A program made the translations under genes and the position numbers. This document shows, one piece after another, positions 33,158 through 40,352 of a DNA stretch of 64,000 bases; position 1 is the stretch's first letter; the number at the start of each line of letters is the position of its first letter. The notes under the pieces were generated by a model. The model worked only from the letters and a program-made list of their open reading frames with translations. It did not search any database and was not told the DNA's origin. Origin of the DNA: Hippopus hippopus (Eukaryota > Mollusca > Bivalvia > Cardiida > Cardiidae); contig OX328104.1 in the NCBI GenBank assembly GCA_946811185.2, positions 11,667,918-11,731,917 of the forward strand, read 5' to 3'.

Positions 33158-33955
33158 TTAAATATTTCTAATATCTTTATTGTCAACCCACGAATTAAAT
33201 TCATCGGGATAACCTTTCCACTTTACGAGAGATTTCTTTTTTCCTTTTTTAATAACCTTTTCTATCCTATACACCTCTTGACTGGTTTTCTGCAGTTCAG
33301 GTTCATAAAAGGTACCTTGTATTTCTTCTCCATTAAAATCTTTAATTTTATATGTTATAGGTGATGTAAGTTTTACTTCAGAAACTGTAAAAACCTCCTC
33401 AGTCCATCTTGTTGTATAACCTTTTTCAAAAGTCTTTTTCTTTTTAGTTATCCTTACTTTGTTTCCAACAGAGAAATTAGGATTAGAGTCTCTTATTTCA
33501 AGATTATCAGGGTAAAGATTTCTCCAAACTCTCGTTTCATTTTCTTTTTTACTAGCATTTACCGGAGTCATCTTAATAGATGAATGTCTCGTGTTATTAT
33601 ATTCTTTAACTAAATCCGGTAGCACATTAATGTAAACGTTTGTAGAGTTAGCGGAGAAATACTTCCACATTTTTTCTTTCATTGTTCTAATCCATCTCTC
33701 AACCACACTAGATTTTTCCTCATTTTCGGTAGAATATAATTCAACTAAGTCTTTTACATCTTTGTTATAAAACTCTTTACCCTTATCTACCCACATTTTT
33801 TCAGGTTTTCTCTCCTTAAAAATATTTTTTAATGCTATAGCAACAGATTTTCCTGTTTTATTTTTTAATGGCACCAGATATCCATATTTAGAAAAGATAT
33901 CAATGACAGCGAGAAGGTATTTAACACCCTGATTAAGCTTAGAAAATGTTTGCAT
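33158..33955 (-). CDS. INT: Retroviral-type (rve) integrase with C-terminal chromodomain; N-terminus displaced
   Basis: 265 residues from the first ATG. The core begins at LLAVIDIFSKYG (first Asp), then MWVDKGKEFYNKD (second Asp), then SSVVERWIRTMKEKMWKYF (Glu). An SH3-like region follows, then a chromodomain near the C-terminus (VYRIEKVIKKGKKKSLVKWK and FNSWVDNKDI). The same frame is open upstream to about 34097 with no ATG and encodes RIWAADLVD, a normal part of the family core, so the true protein starts earlier. The block is cut off from a start by the 11-base A run it shares with the PLA2-like gene. Only 28 residues separate the second Asp from the Glu, fewer than the classical 35. Either feature could reduce activity. 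Confidence 0.88.
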   Translation of the reverse strand: MQTFSKLNQGVKYLLAVIDIFSKYGYLVPLKNKTGKSVAIALKNIFKERKPEKMWVDKGKEFYNKDVKDLVELYSTENEEKSSVVERWIRTMKEKMWKYFSANSTNVYINVLPDLVKEYNNTRHSSIKMTPVNASKKENETRVWRNLYPDNLEIRDSNPNFSVGNKVRITKKKKTFEKGYTTRWTEEVFTVSEVKLTSPITYKIKDFNGEEIQGTFYEPELQKTSQEVYRIEKVIKKGKKKSLVKWKGYPDEFNSWVDNKDIRNI

Positions 33956-34050
33956 GTCTACTAAATCCGCAGCCCATATCCTATCTATACCGTTTACTCT
34001 AACTCTCCTTTTCTTAAAATTTCTTTTTACAGGTTTATGTAATTCTTCCG

Positions 34051-34545
34051 CTAAATTTTTTTTTTTACTCCCATTCCAAATTTCATTTTAGTTCCAATGA
34101 GCCTACTTACCAAACCTCTTTCCATTTTTTCTCTAATACTAGGATTGTAAATACCTTCTAACTCCGTTAACATATTCTTATCACACACTGCGTTTCTTGT
34201 AGCAGTATCATTGTGTTGAAGATAGCAAACATCATGATTATAAGCGGCTTTATCAACACGGTTTATAGGTTTACTCCATTCCTTCGGTGTTAAATCTGGA
34301 TTGAGCCTTTTATTTAGTTTAGTACCTGGTCCTGTAAAGTTATGCCCTGGTAGATGCATTTCAACGGGTAAATTATTTATAAATTTGTTTAATATACTAC
34401 TCCCGGAGGTTTTTTTTTTTATAAATTGCGATTTAGTTATTCCACAAATAACACATCTCCCCTGCATCATATTTCTACCATTTTTAGAAACAGAATATTT
34501 TATATTATTCGTATCTGTATGTTTTTTACATTTAACGCAATACAT
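34051..34545 (-). CDS. Zinc-ribbon plus PLA2-like protein
   Basis: 164 residues. The first 40 residues hold two CxxC pairs (MYCVKCKKHT and RCVICGITKSQF), a zinc ribbon as in small DUF5679-type proteins. The rest contains GHNFTGPGTKL and AAYNHDVCYLQHND, the calcium-loop-like Gly and the His-Asp-x-x-Tyr catalytic motif of the phospholipase A2 domain known from parvovirus capsid proteins. There it helps virions cross endosomal membranes; a similar entry role here is inference. The end MGVKKKI runs through the 11-base A tract overlapping the integrase frame. It is transcribed divergently from the ATPase across 39 bp. Confidence 0.72.
   Translation of the reverse strand: MYCVKCKKHTDTNNIKYSVSKNGRNMMQGRCVICGITKSQFIKKKTSGSSILNKFINNLPVEMHLPGHNFTGPGTKLNKRLNPDLTPKEWSKPINRVDKAAYNHDVCYLQHNDTATRNAVCDKNMLTELEGIYNPSIREKMERGLVSRLIGTKMKFGMGVKKKI
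34056..34066. other. 11-base A/T homopolymer at the PLA2/integrase junction
   Basis: On the minus strand this is A11. The upstream gene reads through it in one frame and stops at once; the integrase frame is open on both sides of it in another. A slip of one register would connect the two frames. It could be a programmed frameshift site, a disabling indel, or an assembly error. Confidence 0.7.
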
Positions 34546-34584
34546 CTTGTTTTATATATAAAAAATAAAAGTATTTAAATAAAA
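34546..34584. promoter_or_regulatory. 39-bp divergent promoter
   Basis: Only 39 bp of almost pure A/T separate the PLA2-like start (minus) from the ATPase start (plus). On the minus strand it reads TTTATATATAAAACAAG before ATG, on the plus strand TTTAAATAAAA before ATG. It divides the minus-strand enzyme block from the plus-strand structural block. Confidence 0.6.
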
Positions 34585-35364
34585 ATGGATATTATGAACT
34601 TATCATGGAATGAAGTAGTACCAAAGAGATTTAATCACCCCCTTTTACCGAGAAGTATTAGGGGTTTAATTGTAGGTAAATCAGGATGTGGTAAAACTAC
34701 TTTATTGTTAAACCTTTTACTCAGACCGGGATGGCTTGACTACAACGATTTGAGTGTTTTTGGAAAAAGTCTTTTTCAACCAGAATACAAAATACTAAAA
34801 AAGGCTTTTGAAGAAAAACTACCAAAAGAATATATCTTAAGATTGTTTAACATGCGTGATGAGATCCAAAAAACAGACGCTTCACCATCGGTTTTAGTTG
34901 AAGAATGGGCTAAAACGCTTAAAAACAAAACAGATATAAATTGCAACTTCTTTGAAAATGGTAGTGATGTACCTGACCCGAGAGAGTTAAACTCAGGAAA
35001 TAAAAATTTAATGATTTTCGATGATTTACTTTTAGAAAAGCAAAATAAATGTGAATGTTACTACGTTCGAGGAAGACATAGTAATGTTGACTGCTTTTAC
35101 CTTTCACAGAATTATTTTAGACTGCCAAGGCAAACTATTAGAGAAAACGCTAATTTTATTTGTCTTTTCAAACAAGACCTAAAAAACATTAATCATTTAC
35201 ATAGCGACCATGTAGGTGAAGATATGCCTAAGGGTGAGTTTAGAGAATTTTGTAAAAAGGTATGGGAAAGGCCACATGGTTTTGTTATCATTGACTTAAC
35301 CAGTGGAAAACATAATGGGAAGTATAGAAGCGGTTTTGATGATTTTTACTTGCCTAGAAAGTAG
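34585..35364 (+). CDS. ATPase: FtsK/HerA-superfamily genome-packaging ATPase (A32-like)
   Basis: 259 residues. Walker A is GLIVGKSGCGKTTLLLNLLL (about 29-48) and Walker B is KNLMIFDDLLLE (about 138-149). A sensor-like stretch with CFYLSQNYFRLPRQTIRENA follows, as in the packaging ATPases of Polintons, adintoviruses and large DNA viruses. These pump DNA into the preformed capsid at a unique vertex. It heads the plus-strand structural block. Length and motif order match the family, and no break is seen. Confidence 0.92.
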   Translation: MDIMNLSWNEVVPKRFNHPLLPRSIRGLIVGKSGCGKTTLLLNLLLRPGWLDYNDLSVFGKSLFQPEYKILKKAFEEKLPKEYILRLFNMRDEIQKTDASPSVLVEEWAKTLKNKTDINCNFFENGSDVPDPRELNSGNKNLMIFDDLLLEKQNKCECYYVRGRHSNVDCFYLSQNYFRLPRQTIRENANFICLFKQDLKNINHLHSDHVGEDMPKGEFREFCKKVWERPHGFVIIDLTSGKHNGKYRSGFDDFYLPRK

Positions 35365-35417
35365 AAGAAAAAAAACAAAAGTTGTATACACATAAATAAT
35401 ATTTTCATTTTATAAAA

Positions 35418-36191
35418 ATGGAAAAACTTTTAGAACAAATTGTAGAAAATACGAGCAGCAAAACATCATTTCAAATCATAGTAAGCGACAACAAAACAAG
35501 TTTTAGAACAAGGTTTAATCCTCCAATTCAACTGGAAAAGGATAAAGTATACGAAATAGCTATGGTAAACCTTGAAACTTACTACTCTTTTCCAAACATT
35601 AATGAAACGAACAACACATTCGTTTATTCTCCAGACAATGGCACCACATGGGTTAAAATAAAAATACCTGAAGGAAGTTACGACCTCGTTGACATTAATG
35701 ATACGATTCGCCAGGAAATGAGAAAAAATGATCATTACGATAGAGTTAATGAAGAGTATCCTATTAACTTTTCTGCGAACACTAATACCCTAAAGTCTGT
35801 TCTTATTATTGATGATGATTATCAAGTAGATTTTAATCAACCAGGTTCCATCGCTAAAGTATTAGGATTTACTCGAGCTAAATATTCGCAAGGATTTTAT
35901 GAGTCAGAGAATGTAGTGAACATTCTTAGCATAAATAGTTTACTCGTTAACATAGATATTATTTCAGGAAGTTACGTTAATGGTTCAACAAAAAATACTA
36001 TTTACTCTTTTTTCCCAGATGTTGCACCTGGATATAAGATAATTGAGTCACCAGCTAATTTAGTATACTTACCAATAACGTTAGATGAAATACATAACCT
36101 AAATGTAAATATTACTGACCAAGATGGCAATTTACTAAATCTTAGAGGTGAAAATTTAACGATTAGGTTTCATATTAGAGAAGCGAGATGA
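35418..36191 (+). CDS. mCP: Minor capsid (penton-like) protein
   Basis: 257 residues, beta-rich with no membrane segment. It begins with a short N-terminal arm, then TSFRTRFNPPIQLEKDKVYE and IAMVNLETYYSFPNINETNN, the opening of the single-jelly-roll penton proteins of Polintons, and a later GFTRAKYSQGFYESENVVNI. In related particles pentons close the twelve vertices around the major capsid lattice. Its position just after the packaging ATPase agrees. The start follows CATTTTATAAAA directly. Assignment rests on pattern memory of the family, not a search. Confidence 0.75.
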   Translation: MEKLLEQIVENTSSKTSFQIIVSDNKTSFRTRFNPPIQLEKDKVYEIAMVNLETYYSFPNINETNNTFVYSPDNGTTWVKIKIPEGSYDLVDINDTIRQEMRKNDHYDRVNEEYPINFSANTNTLKSVLIIDDDYQVDFNQPGSIAKVLGFTRAKYSQGFYESENVVNILSINSLLVNIDIISGSYVNGSTKNTIYSFFPDVAPGYKIIESPANLVYLPITLDEIHNLNVNITDQDGNLLNLRGENLTIRFHIREAR

Positions 36192-36219
36192 GCTAAATAA
36201 AAAAATACTCGTATATAAA

Positions 36220-36804
36220 ATGACAAGTTACACTAATGTTAAAGTAAATATATCTGAAGGGCAAAAGCAAAAACTTCAACATGCTGTTAAAGCTAGTTGC
36301 CCAGTAAGTATTCGTTTAGGCCATGAAGATTTACAAGGTAATGATGTTTTAGCAATTACCAATTCACAAGCGAAGAAAATGGCTAAAGCCTATGAGGATG
36401 GTGTGGGTATAACTATTAGAATGACTACAAAACAACTTAAACATAACATGAAAATAGAAGGGGGTTTCCTCGGAATGTTAGCGGGGTTGGCTGCTAGAGC
36501 TTTACCAATGCTTGCAAAAACCGTTTTACCAGCTTTAGGTGTTGGTGCTCTTTCTGGATTAGCACAAACAGGTGTTCAAAAAGCTATGGGGTCAGGGCTT
36601 TACCTTAAAAAAGGAGGATGTGTTTGCCAAGTTGAAACTGATGGAAGCGGACTATACTTAAAACCATACAAAGGTAAAGGATTAGATTCCGTTGGTGATG
36701 GGTTGTATTTAAAGCAAGGAGGAAAAATGTATGATGGAAAAGGACTTTTACTTGGACCTAATAGTCCATTTGCTAATATCCCTATCCTAGGGGCTATATT
36801 ATAA
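36220..36804 (+). CDS. PX: Glycine-rich virion protein with hydrophobic segment (adenovirus pX-like)
   Basis: 194 residues. The N-terminal 75 are soluble and end in an IEGG (79-82) that fits the adenain consensus (M/I/L)xGG. After it comes a hydrophobic Ala/Leu-rich stretch (FLGMLAGLAARALPMLAKTV, continuing through LPALGVGALSGL). The tail has three repeats of G-(S/D)-GLYLK plus other Gly-Lys segments and ends GPNSPFANIPILGAIL. Small, cleaved, basic and membrane-active core proteins of this sort occur in adenoviruses and adintoviruses. Role in genome binding or membrane disruption is inferred. Confidence 0.55.
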   Translation: MTSYTNVKVNISEGQKQKLQHAVKASCPVSIRLGHEDLQGNDVLAITNSQAKKMAKAYEDGVGITIRMTTKQLKHNMKIEGGFLGMLAGLAARALPMLAKTVLPALGVGALSGLAQTGVQKAMGSGLYLKKGGCVCQVETDGSGLYLKPYKGKGLDSVGDGLYLKQGGKMYDGKGLLLGPNSPFANIPILGAIL

Positions 36805-36847
36805 AAAAAAATATTAATATAAGAAAAAATAATAGTAATTAAAAAAA

Positions 36848-37288
36848 ATGTTATGTAAAAGTAAATTTGAGTACAAAAAAAATGAAAATTTAAAAAAATT
36901 ACTATGGTTTCCTTTTAAAAATTTAGAGCATCCACCTATACAAATTACAGATAATTTATGGGAGATATATTCACAACATGAAATAGTACTAGAACCTAAA
37001 AAAGCTTTAAGGTTGCAGCTTGGTCTTAGTTATATTCTGAACTCTTATGGAAAGGTTAAAGCTTTACTTAATAATACTTTAGTTTTACAAGGTGTAATGC
37101 ACAAGAGTGACTTTGTACCTTCAGGGACTGAAGATGTATTAGTAATAATGAAAAACAATAATTCTAATAAAAAGATTACTATTGCAAAAAATGAACTATT
37201 ATTTTACGTTGTATGTGATGATGATTGGTATGATGATCGGTATGATGAGCATTCTAATAGTTATAATCCTATAAATAATAATATTTAA
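36848..37288 (+). CDS. Degenerate dUTPase-fold protein, first of two
   Basis: 146 residues. The order of elements follows trimeric dUTPases: YSQHEIVLEPKKALRLQLGL (motif 1 strand pair and LxTGL-like turn), KALLNNTLVLQGV (where the Arg-Ser-Ser motif would be), an inserted loop, then DVLVIMKNNNSNKKITIAKN and ELLFYVV. The catalytic Asp-x-x-Tyr and the substrate-binding Ser motif are missing, so dUTP hydrolysis is unlikely. Adenovirus E4 ORF1 is a known case of a dUTPase fold reused for signalling. The tail is acidic and Asn-rich. The neighbour at 37311 has the same fold and is probably a tandem duplicate. Confidence 0.55.
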   Translation: MLCKSKFEYKKNENLKKLLWFPFKNLEHPPIQITDNLWEIYSQHEIVLEPKKALRLQLGLSYILNSYGKVKALLNNTLVLQGVMHKSDFVPSGTEDVLVIMKNNNSNKKITIAKNELLFYVVCDDDWYDDRYDEHSNSYNPINNNI

Positions 37289-37310
37289 ATATTATTTACA
37301 CTAAATAAAA

Positions 37311-37688
37311 ATGGATATTCATAAATTTGGTATAAAACTTAATATTACTACCCAACATAAAACTATATTTTGGAAACCTCGTTTAAATGGAATAAGATAT
37401 CATCCCTTAAAGCAAGATTCTCTAAAATGGAAAATATACTCACAACAAACTATCAAGATTCCTCCTAATGATGGTGTGAGAGTTCCATTAGGATTTGGTT
37501 ATATAGCTACACGAGGAGTTGTAGTGATATCTATTAATAATAAATGGAAAGATAGTTTAACCATTTTTAATGGTATACATCTTGATAATGATGTTAATGA
37601 TATCTTAGTCTACATTTATAATTTCTCACAAAAACCAATCGAAATACCTGAGGGAGAGTTATTCTGCTATCTAAAATATTTATCATAA
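37311..37688 (+). CDS. Degenerate dUTPase-fold protein, second of two
   Basis: 125 residues. Aligns by eye with the preceding protein: WKIYSQQTIKIPPNDGVRVP, LGFGYIATRGVV, then SLTIFNGIHLDNDVNDILVY and KPIEIPEGELFCYLKYL. As in its neighbour, the positions of the dUTPase catalytic Asp and Ser motifs do not carry the expected residues. Both share LKWKIYSQ/NLWEIYSQ, which supports duplication followed by divergence. A structural or host-interaction role is more likely than an enzymatic one; this is inference. Confidence 0.55.
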   Translation: MDIHKFGIKLNITTQHKTIFWKPRLNGIRYHPLKQDSLKWKIYSQQTIKIPPNDGVRVPLGFGYIATRGVVVISINNKWKDSLTIFNGIHLDNDVNDILVYIYNFSQKPIEIPEGELFCYLKYLS

Positions 37689-37709
37689 AAAAAATATTAC
37701 ATTTATAAA

Positions 37710-38396
37710 ATGGCAGATACAGATCAGAAACACCCTAATAAATTATATCCCCCACTACCCAAAGAACGGGTTACCCCTAACGCCCCACCTAATGAAGATA
37801 TTGAAATGGAAACAATGGATAATGGACATTCTTATAGACTTAAAAAAATATCTGAGGTTTTAGATTTTCTCAAAAAGGAAATAACTGAAAGGGAAAGATT
37901 GAATAAGAAATATAGTAGGATGGCTAAAGCAGTTGATAATGTTGAAGGTGGATTGGTTGTTGTTTCATTAGCGTTAGGTGGTGTAGGTGTTGTTTTGCTT
38001 TCAACTGTTGCAGCGGCACCCGTTGCTGTAGGTTTGGAAGTTGCTGCTGGTGTAATCGGTCTTTCTTCATTGGTTAGTAAAGTATTTGTTAGGAAAACTA
38101 CTAATAAAGCTGAAAAACATTTGAAAATTCAAACTCTTGCTGCTGCTAAGCTTAATACTATAGCTAATCATGTATCAAAGGCTTTAATGGATAATCATAT
38201 ATCTGATGATGAGTTTAAGTTGATAATGGAAGAAATGAATAAGTATGAAGAAATGAAGAGTGAAATAAGAACTAGCTTTAAGAAGAAGGTAACACTTGAA
38301 GAAAAGGAAAGTTTGATTGAAAAAGGGAGGGAAGAAGCGAGGGATTCCTTTCGGAGGCTCGTTGAGAAAAATCATGGTGGAAAGCTTCCTTTTTAA
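37710..38396 (+). CDS. Membrane-associated helical protein with late-domain-like motif
   Basis: 228 residues. A Pro-rich N-terminus carries KLYPPLPKE (residues 11-19), which contains LYPPL, a match to the ALIX-binding YPxL late-domain consensus. A coiled-coil-like charged helix follows. A long hydrophobic hairpin comes next (about 79-125; VEGGLVVVSLALGGVGVVLL then AAAPVAVGLEVAAGVIGLSS), then a charged helical C-terminus. Membrane insertion is likely; function unknown. Beyond the stop another frame stays open for about 25 codons with a Cys cluster, so the end may be frameshifted in the T5 run at 38391-38395. Confidence 0.5.
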   Translation: MADTDQKHPNKLYPPLPKERVTPNAPPNEDIEMETMDNGHSYRLKKISEVLDFLKKEITERERLNKKYSRMAKAVDNVEGGLVVVSLALGGVGVVLLSTVAAAPVAVGLEVAAGVIGLSSLVSKVFVRKTTNKAEKHLKIQTLAAAKLNTIANHVSKALMDNHISDDEFKLIMEEMNKYEEMKSEIRTSFKKKVTLEEKESLIEKGREEARDSFRRLVEKNHGGKLPF

Positions 38397-38569
38397 GTTA
38401 CCTAAATTACCAAGTTTTAGATGTAAATGCCAATGTGAAATAGGGGATAATGATGATGAATAAATATATAAGAACATTATATATGCTCTTATATATTAAA
38501 AACTATGATAAAAACTACGTTAAAATTTACGTTAAAAACTGCGTTAAAAAAATATGTTGCTAATTAAAA
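38397..38569. promoter_or_regulatory. 173-bp spacer with ACGTTAAAA repeats
   Basis: The longest non-coding gap in the structural block. At about 38513-38551 there are three copies of (A/G)CGTTAAAA at 15- and 16-base intervals, just before the next gene, and AAGAACATTATATATGCTCTT can form an imperfect hairpin. A regulatory role is inferred. Confidence 0.45.
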
Positions 38570-39487
38570 ATGTCATTTCTAAAAATAACTGACCCTGTAA
38601 AAAGAGACTTTATTGTAAAAGAGTATCTCGAAACGAAAAAGAATATTCGAGATAATCTATTAGCAGAGAGAACAGGAGAACGACAACTTCAAACTGACCT
38701 TTCAAAGTTTTTTAGACCTATTACAGAAACGCAAAAAGCTACAACAAAGGAGATTACAGAAGCACAAAAAGCTACAGCAAAGGAGATTACAGAAACGCAA
38801 AAAGCTACAGCAAAGGAGATTACAGAGGGGCTTAAACCTATTAAAGAAGAAGGTATCGAACAGTTACCACAGGTTATTACTTTTCCAGCATTTCCATCTA
38901 TCACAGCTTATGATAAACCAACAGAAGAAGACCCGCAATTTATCAGTGAAATAGCAAAGTTGTTTTTAGATAATCCTAAAGCTGACAAAATCTATGGAAT
39001 ATATGACAGAAAGGGTAAGTTTTATATCGGTAACAAACCAATTAGTATTCGTGGTGATAATATTATTGTGGATGATGATGAAGAATATAGTGGTTCCCCC
39101 GGTCTATGGGAGTTAATCACATCTAAAGAACCAGATGAAAATATTTATACAAGTGATGATAAGGAGGAATATTCTTATTTAATGCAAAAAACCAACGCTC
39201 TTCATCAAAATAACGACCCGAATAATCCACGTCCTAAAAGTTCTAAAAGGGAAAAATGGTTGGAAATTCTTAGGCCTATTTGGTATAGTAGGGGAACGTA
39301 TGAAGGAAAAGGAATTGTTATCCCATCTGACCCTAACGCATTACTAGAAAGACTAGACCTGTTAATGGCAAGTAAAGAAGCAGGTAATACAGGTGTAAGA
39401 AACGAGTTAGTAAGTATTTGTGATGAATTAAAAAGACAAGGTGTTATAAATTCACACTCTTATAAAAATTTAATGTCTTTACTATAA
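38570..39487 (+). CDS. PY: Conserved Polinton virion protein of unknown role, with 11-residue repeats
   Basis: 305 residues. The N-terminal region is helical and includes about three copies of ITE(T/A)QKAT(T/A)KE (from 50), encoded by nearly identical 33-bp DNA repeats at 38720-38826. A central acidic region has DRKGKFYIGNKPISI and VDDDEEYSG. The C-terminus, IPSDPNALLERLDLLMASKE and GNTGVRNELVSICDELKRQG, is well conserved in this kind of element as I recall it. No catalytic motif seen. Placement between penton and major capsid genes suggests a virion component. The PY label is tentative. Confidence 0.5.
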   Translation: MSFLKITDPVKRDFIVKEYLETKKNIRDNLLAERTGERQLQTDLSKFFRPITETQKATTKEITEAQKATAKEITETQKATAKEITEGLKPIKEEGIEQLPQVITFPAFPSITAYDKPTEEDPQFISEIAKLFLDNPKADKIYGIYDRKGKFYIGNKPISIRGDNIIVDDDEEYSGSPGLWELITSKEPDENIYTSDDKEEYSYLMQKTNALHQNNDPNNPRPKSSKREKWLEILRPIWYSRGTYEGKGIVIPSDPNALLERLDLLMASKEAGNTGVRNELVSICDELKRQGVINSHSYKNLMSLL

Positions 39488-39492
39488 AAAAG

Positions 39493-39891
39493 ATGATAAT
39501 TACTAAGAAACACGGATTTAAAACAAGGTATTCATACGGCGGTTCCGGAATCTTTGACAGTATTGCTAACTTTTTAGCGAGGCTTTTTACTAGTAGTGCA
39601 GCTAAACAAATTGCGTCTTCTGCTCTTGATGTAGGAAAGAGTGTAGCTAAGGAAGGAGCAAAGAAAGCTTTAGAGGTTGGAAAAAGTGCAGCAGTAGAAG
39701 CGGGGAAAAAATTAGTTACGAAAGCTTTAACACCAAAATCGAAGCAAATTTTACAAAAATATAACACAACACCAAAACCTAATGATACTCCTAAAACGCA
39801 AAACATTAGCACATTAATAGATGGAAGTGCCATTGCTATTCAAGACTTAGTTAAAAGATTAAACAGTGGAGCGGGTATTAAAACAGTATGA
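39493..39891 (+). CDS. Adenovirus pVI-like membrane-active minor virion protein
   Basis: 132 residues. Begins with a basic arm and SYGGSGIFDSIANFLARLFT, an N-terminal Gly-Gly followed by an amphipathic helix as in the lytic segment of adenovirus pVI. Ala/Lys heptad-like helices follow (KSVAKEGAKKALEVGKSAAV), then a Pro/Thr linker and a conserved C-terminal QDLVKRLNSGAGIKTV. In adenovirus pVI the released helix breaks endosomes and the C-terminal tail activates the protease; the parallel is inference. Only 5 bp separate it from the preceding stop codon. Confidence 0.55.
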   Translation: MIITKKHGFKTRYSYGGSGIFDSIANFLARLFTSSAAKQIASSALDVGKSVAKEGAKKALEVGKSAAVEAGKKLVTKALTPKSKQILQKYNTTPKPNDTPKTQNISTLIDGSAIAIQDLVKRLNSGAGIKTV

Positions 39892-39942
39892 AGAAAAAAA
39901 AAAATAGATAAGTTAAGAAAATTATATTCATTATAAAAAAGA

Positions 39943-40299
39943 ATGGGTATATTAAATTTTAATCATGTAGATAATGAAAAATACAATGGTACTACTATTG
40001 AAATAACAGGCGCTTCTTTAAACATAGAAGATTGTGATATCCTCGGAATTGATAAAACGAAATATAAACATAAAAAAGCTGTTGTGAAGTTATCTTCTGA
40101 AAAGGTAACCAAGATAAAAGAGATTGAGGAAAATGTGAATGAATATTTAAAAGATCAAGGTATACCTGAAATAACACTTGTATACGGTAATAAAGTTTAT
40201 CCAAAAGCTGAACTGGATACTACAAAAAACATTAAACTTCAAGGTGTGTTTGTTAATGCTAATAATAAGTCTTATCCCCAGCTTTGGTTTGTAATTTAA
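39943..40299 (+). CDS. Small conserved protein of unknown function
   Basis: 118 residues, one compact domain with alternating strands and one charged helix (KVTKIKEIEENVNEYLKDQG). Ends LQGVFVNANNKSYPQLWFVI. An OB-like, single-strand DNA-binding fold would fit the strand pattern, but I see no decisive motif. The start follows TTATAAAAAAGA. It sits immediately before the major capsid gene. Confidence 0.45.
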   Translation: MGILNFNHVDNEKYNGTTIEITGASLNIEDCDILGIDKTKYKHKKAVVKLSSEKVTKIKEIEENVNEYLKDQGIPEITLVYGNKVYPKAELDTTKNIKLQGVFVNANNKSYPQLWFVI

Positions 40300-40352
40300 G
40301 TAACACAATTATAATTTTTATCTCATTTAAAAATTATAATCACTATTATAAA

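Noticed and set aside
33148..33204. Upstream ATG for the protease
   Set aside because: It overlaps the integrase end and lacks the usual upstream motif, while 33147 has CTATAAAAAA directly before it.
40284..40352. Upstream ATG for the major capsid gene
   Set aside because: It overlaps the preceding gene and adds residues unlike the family; 40353 has TTATAAA immediately upstream.
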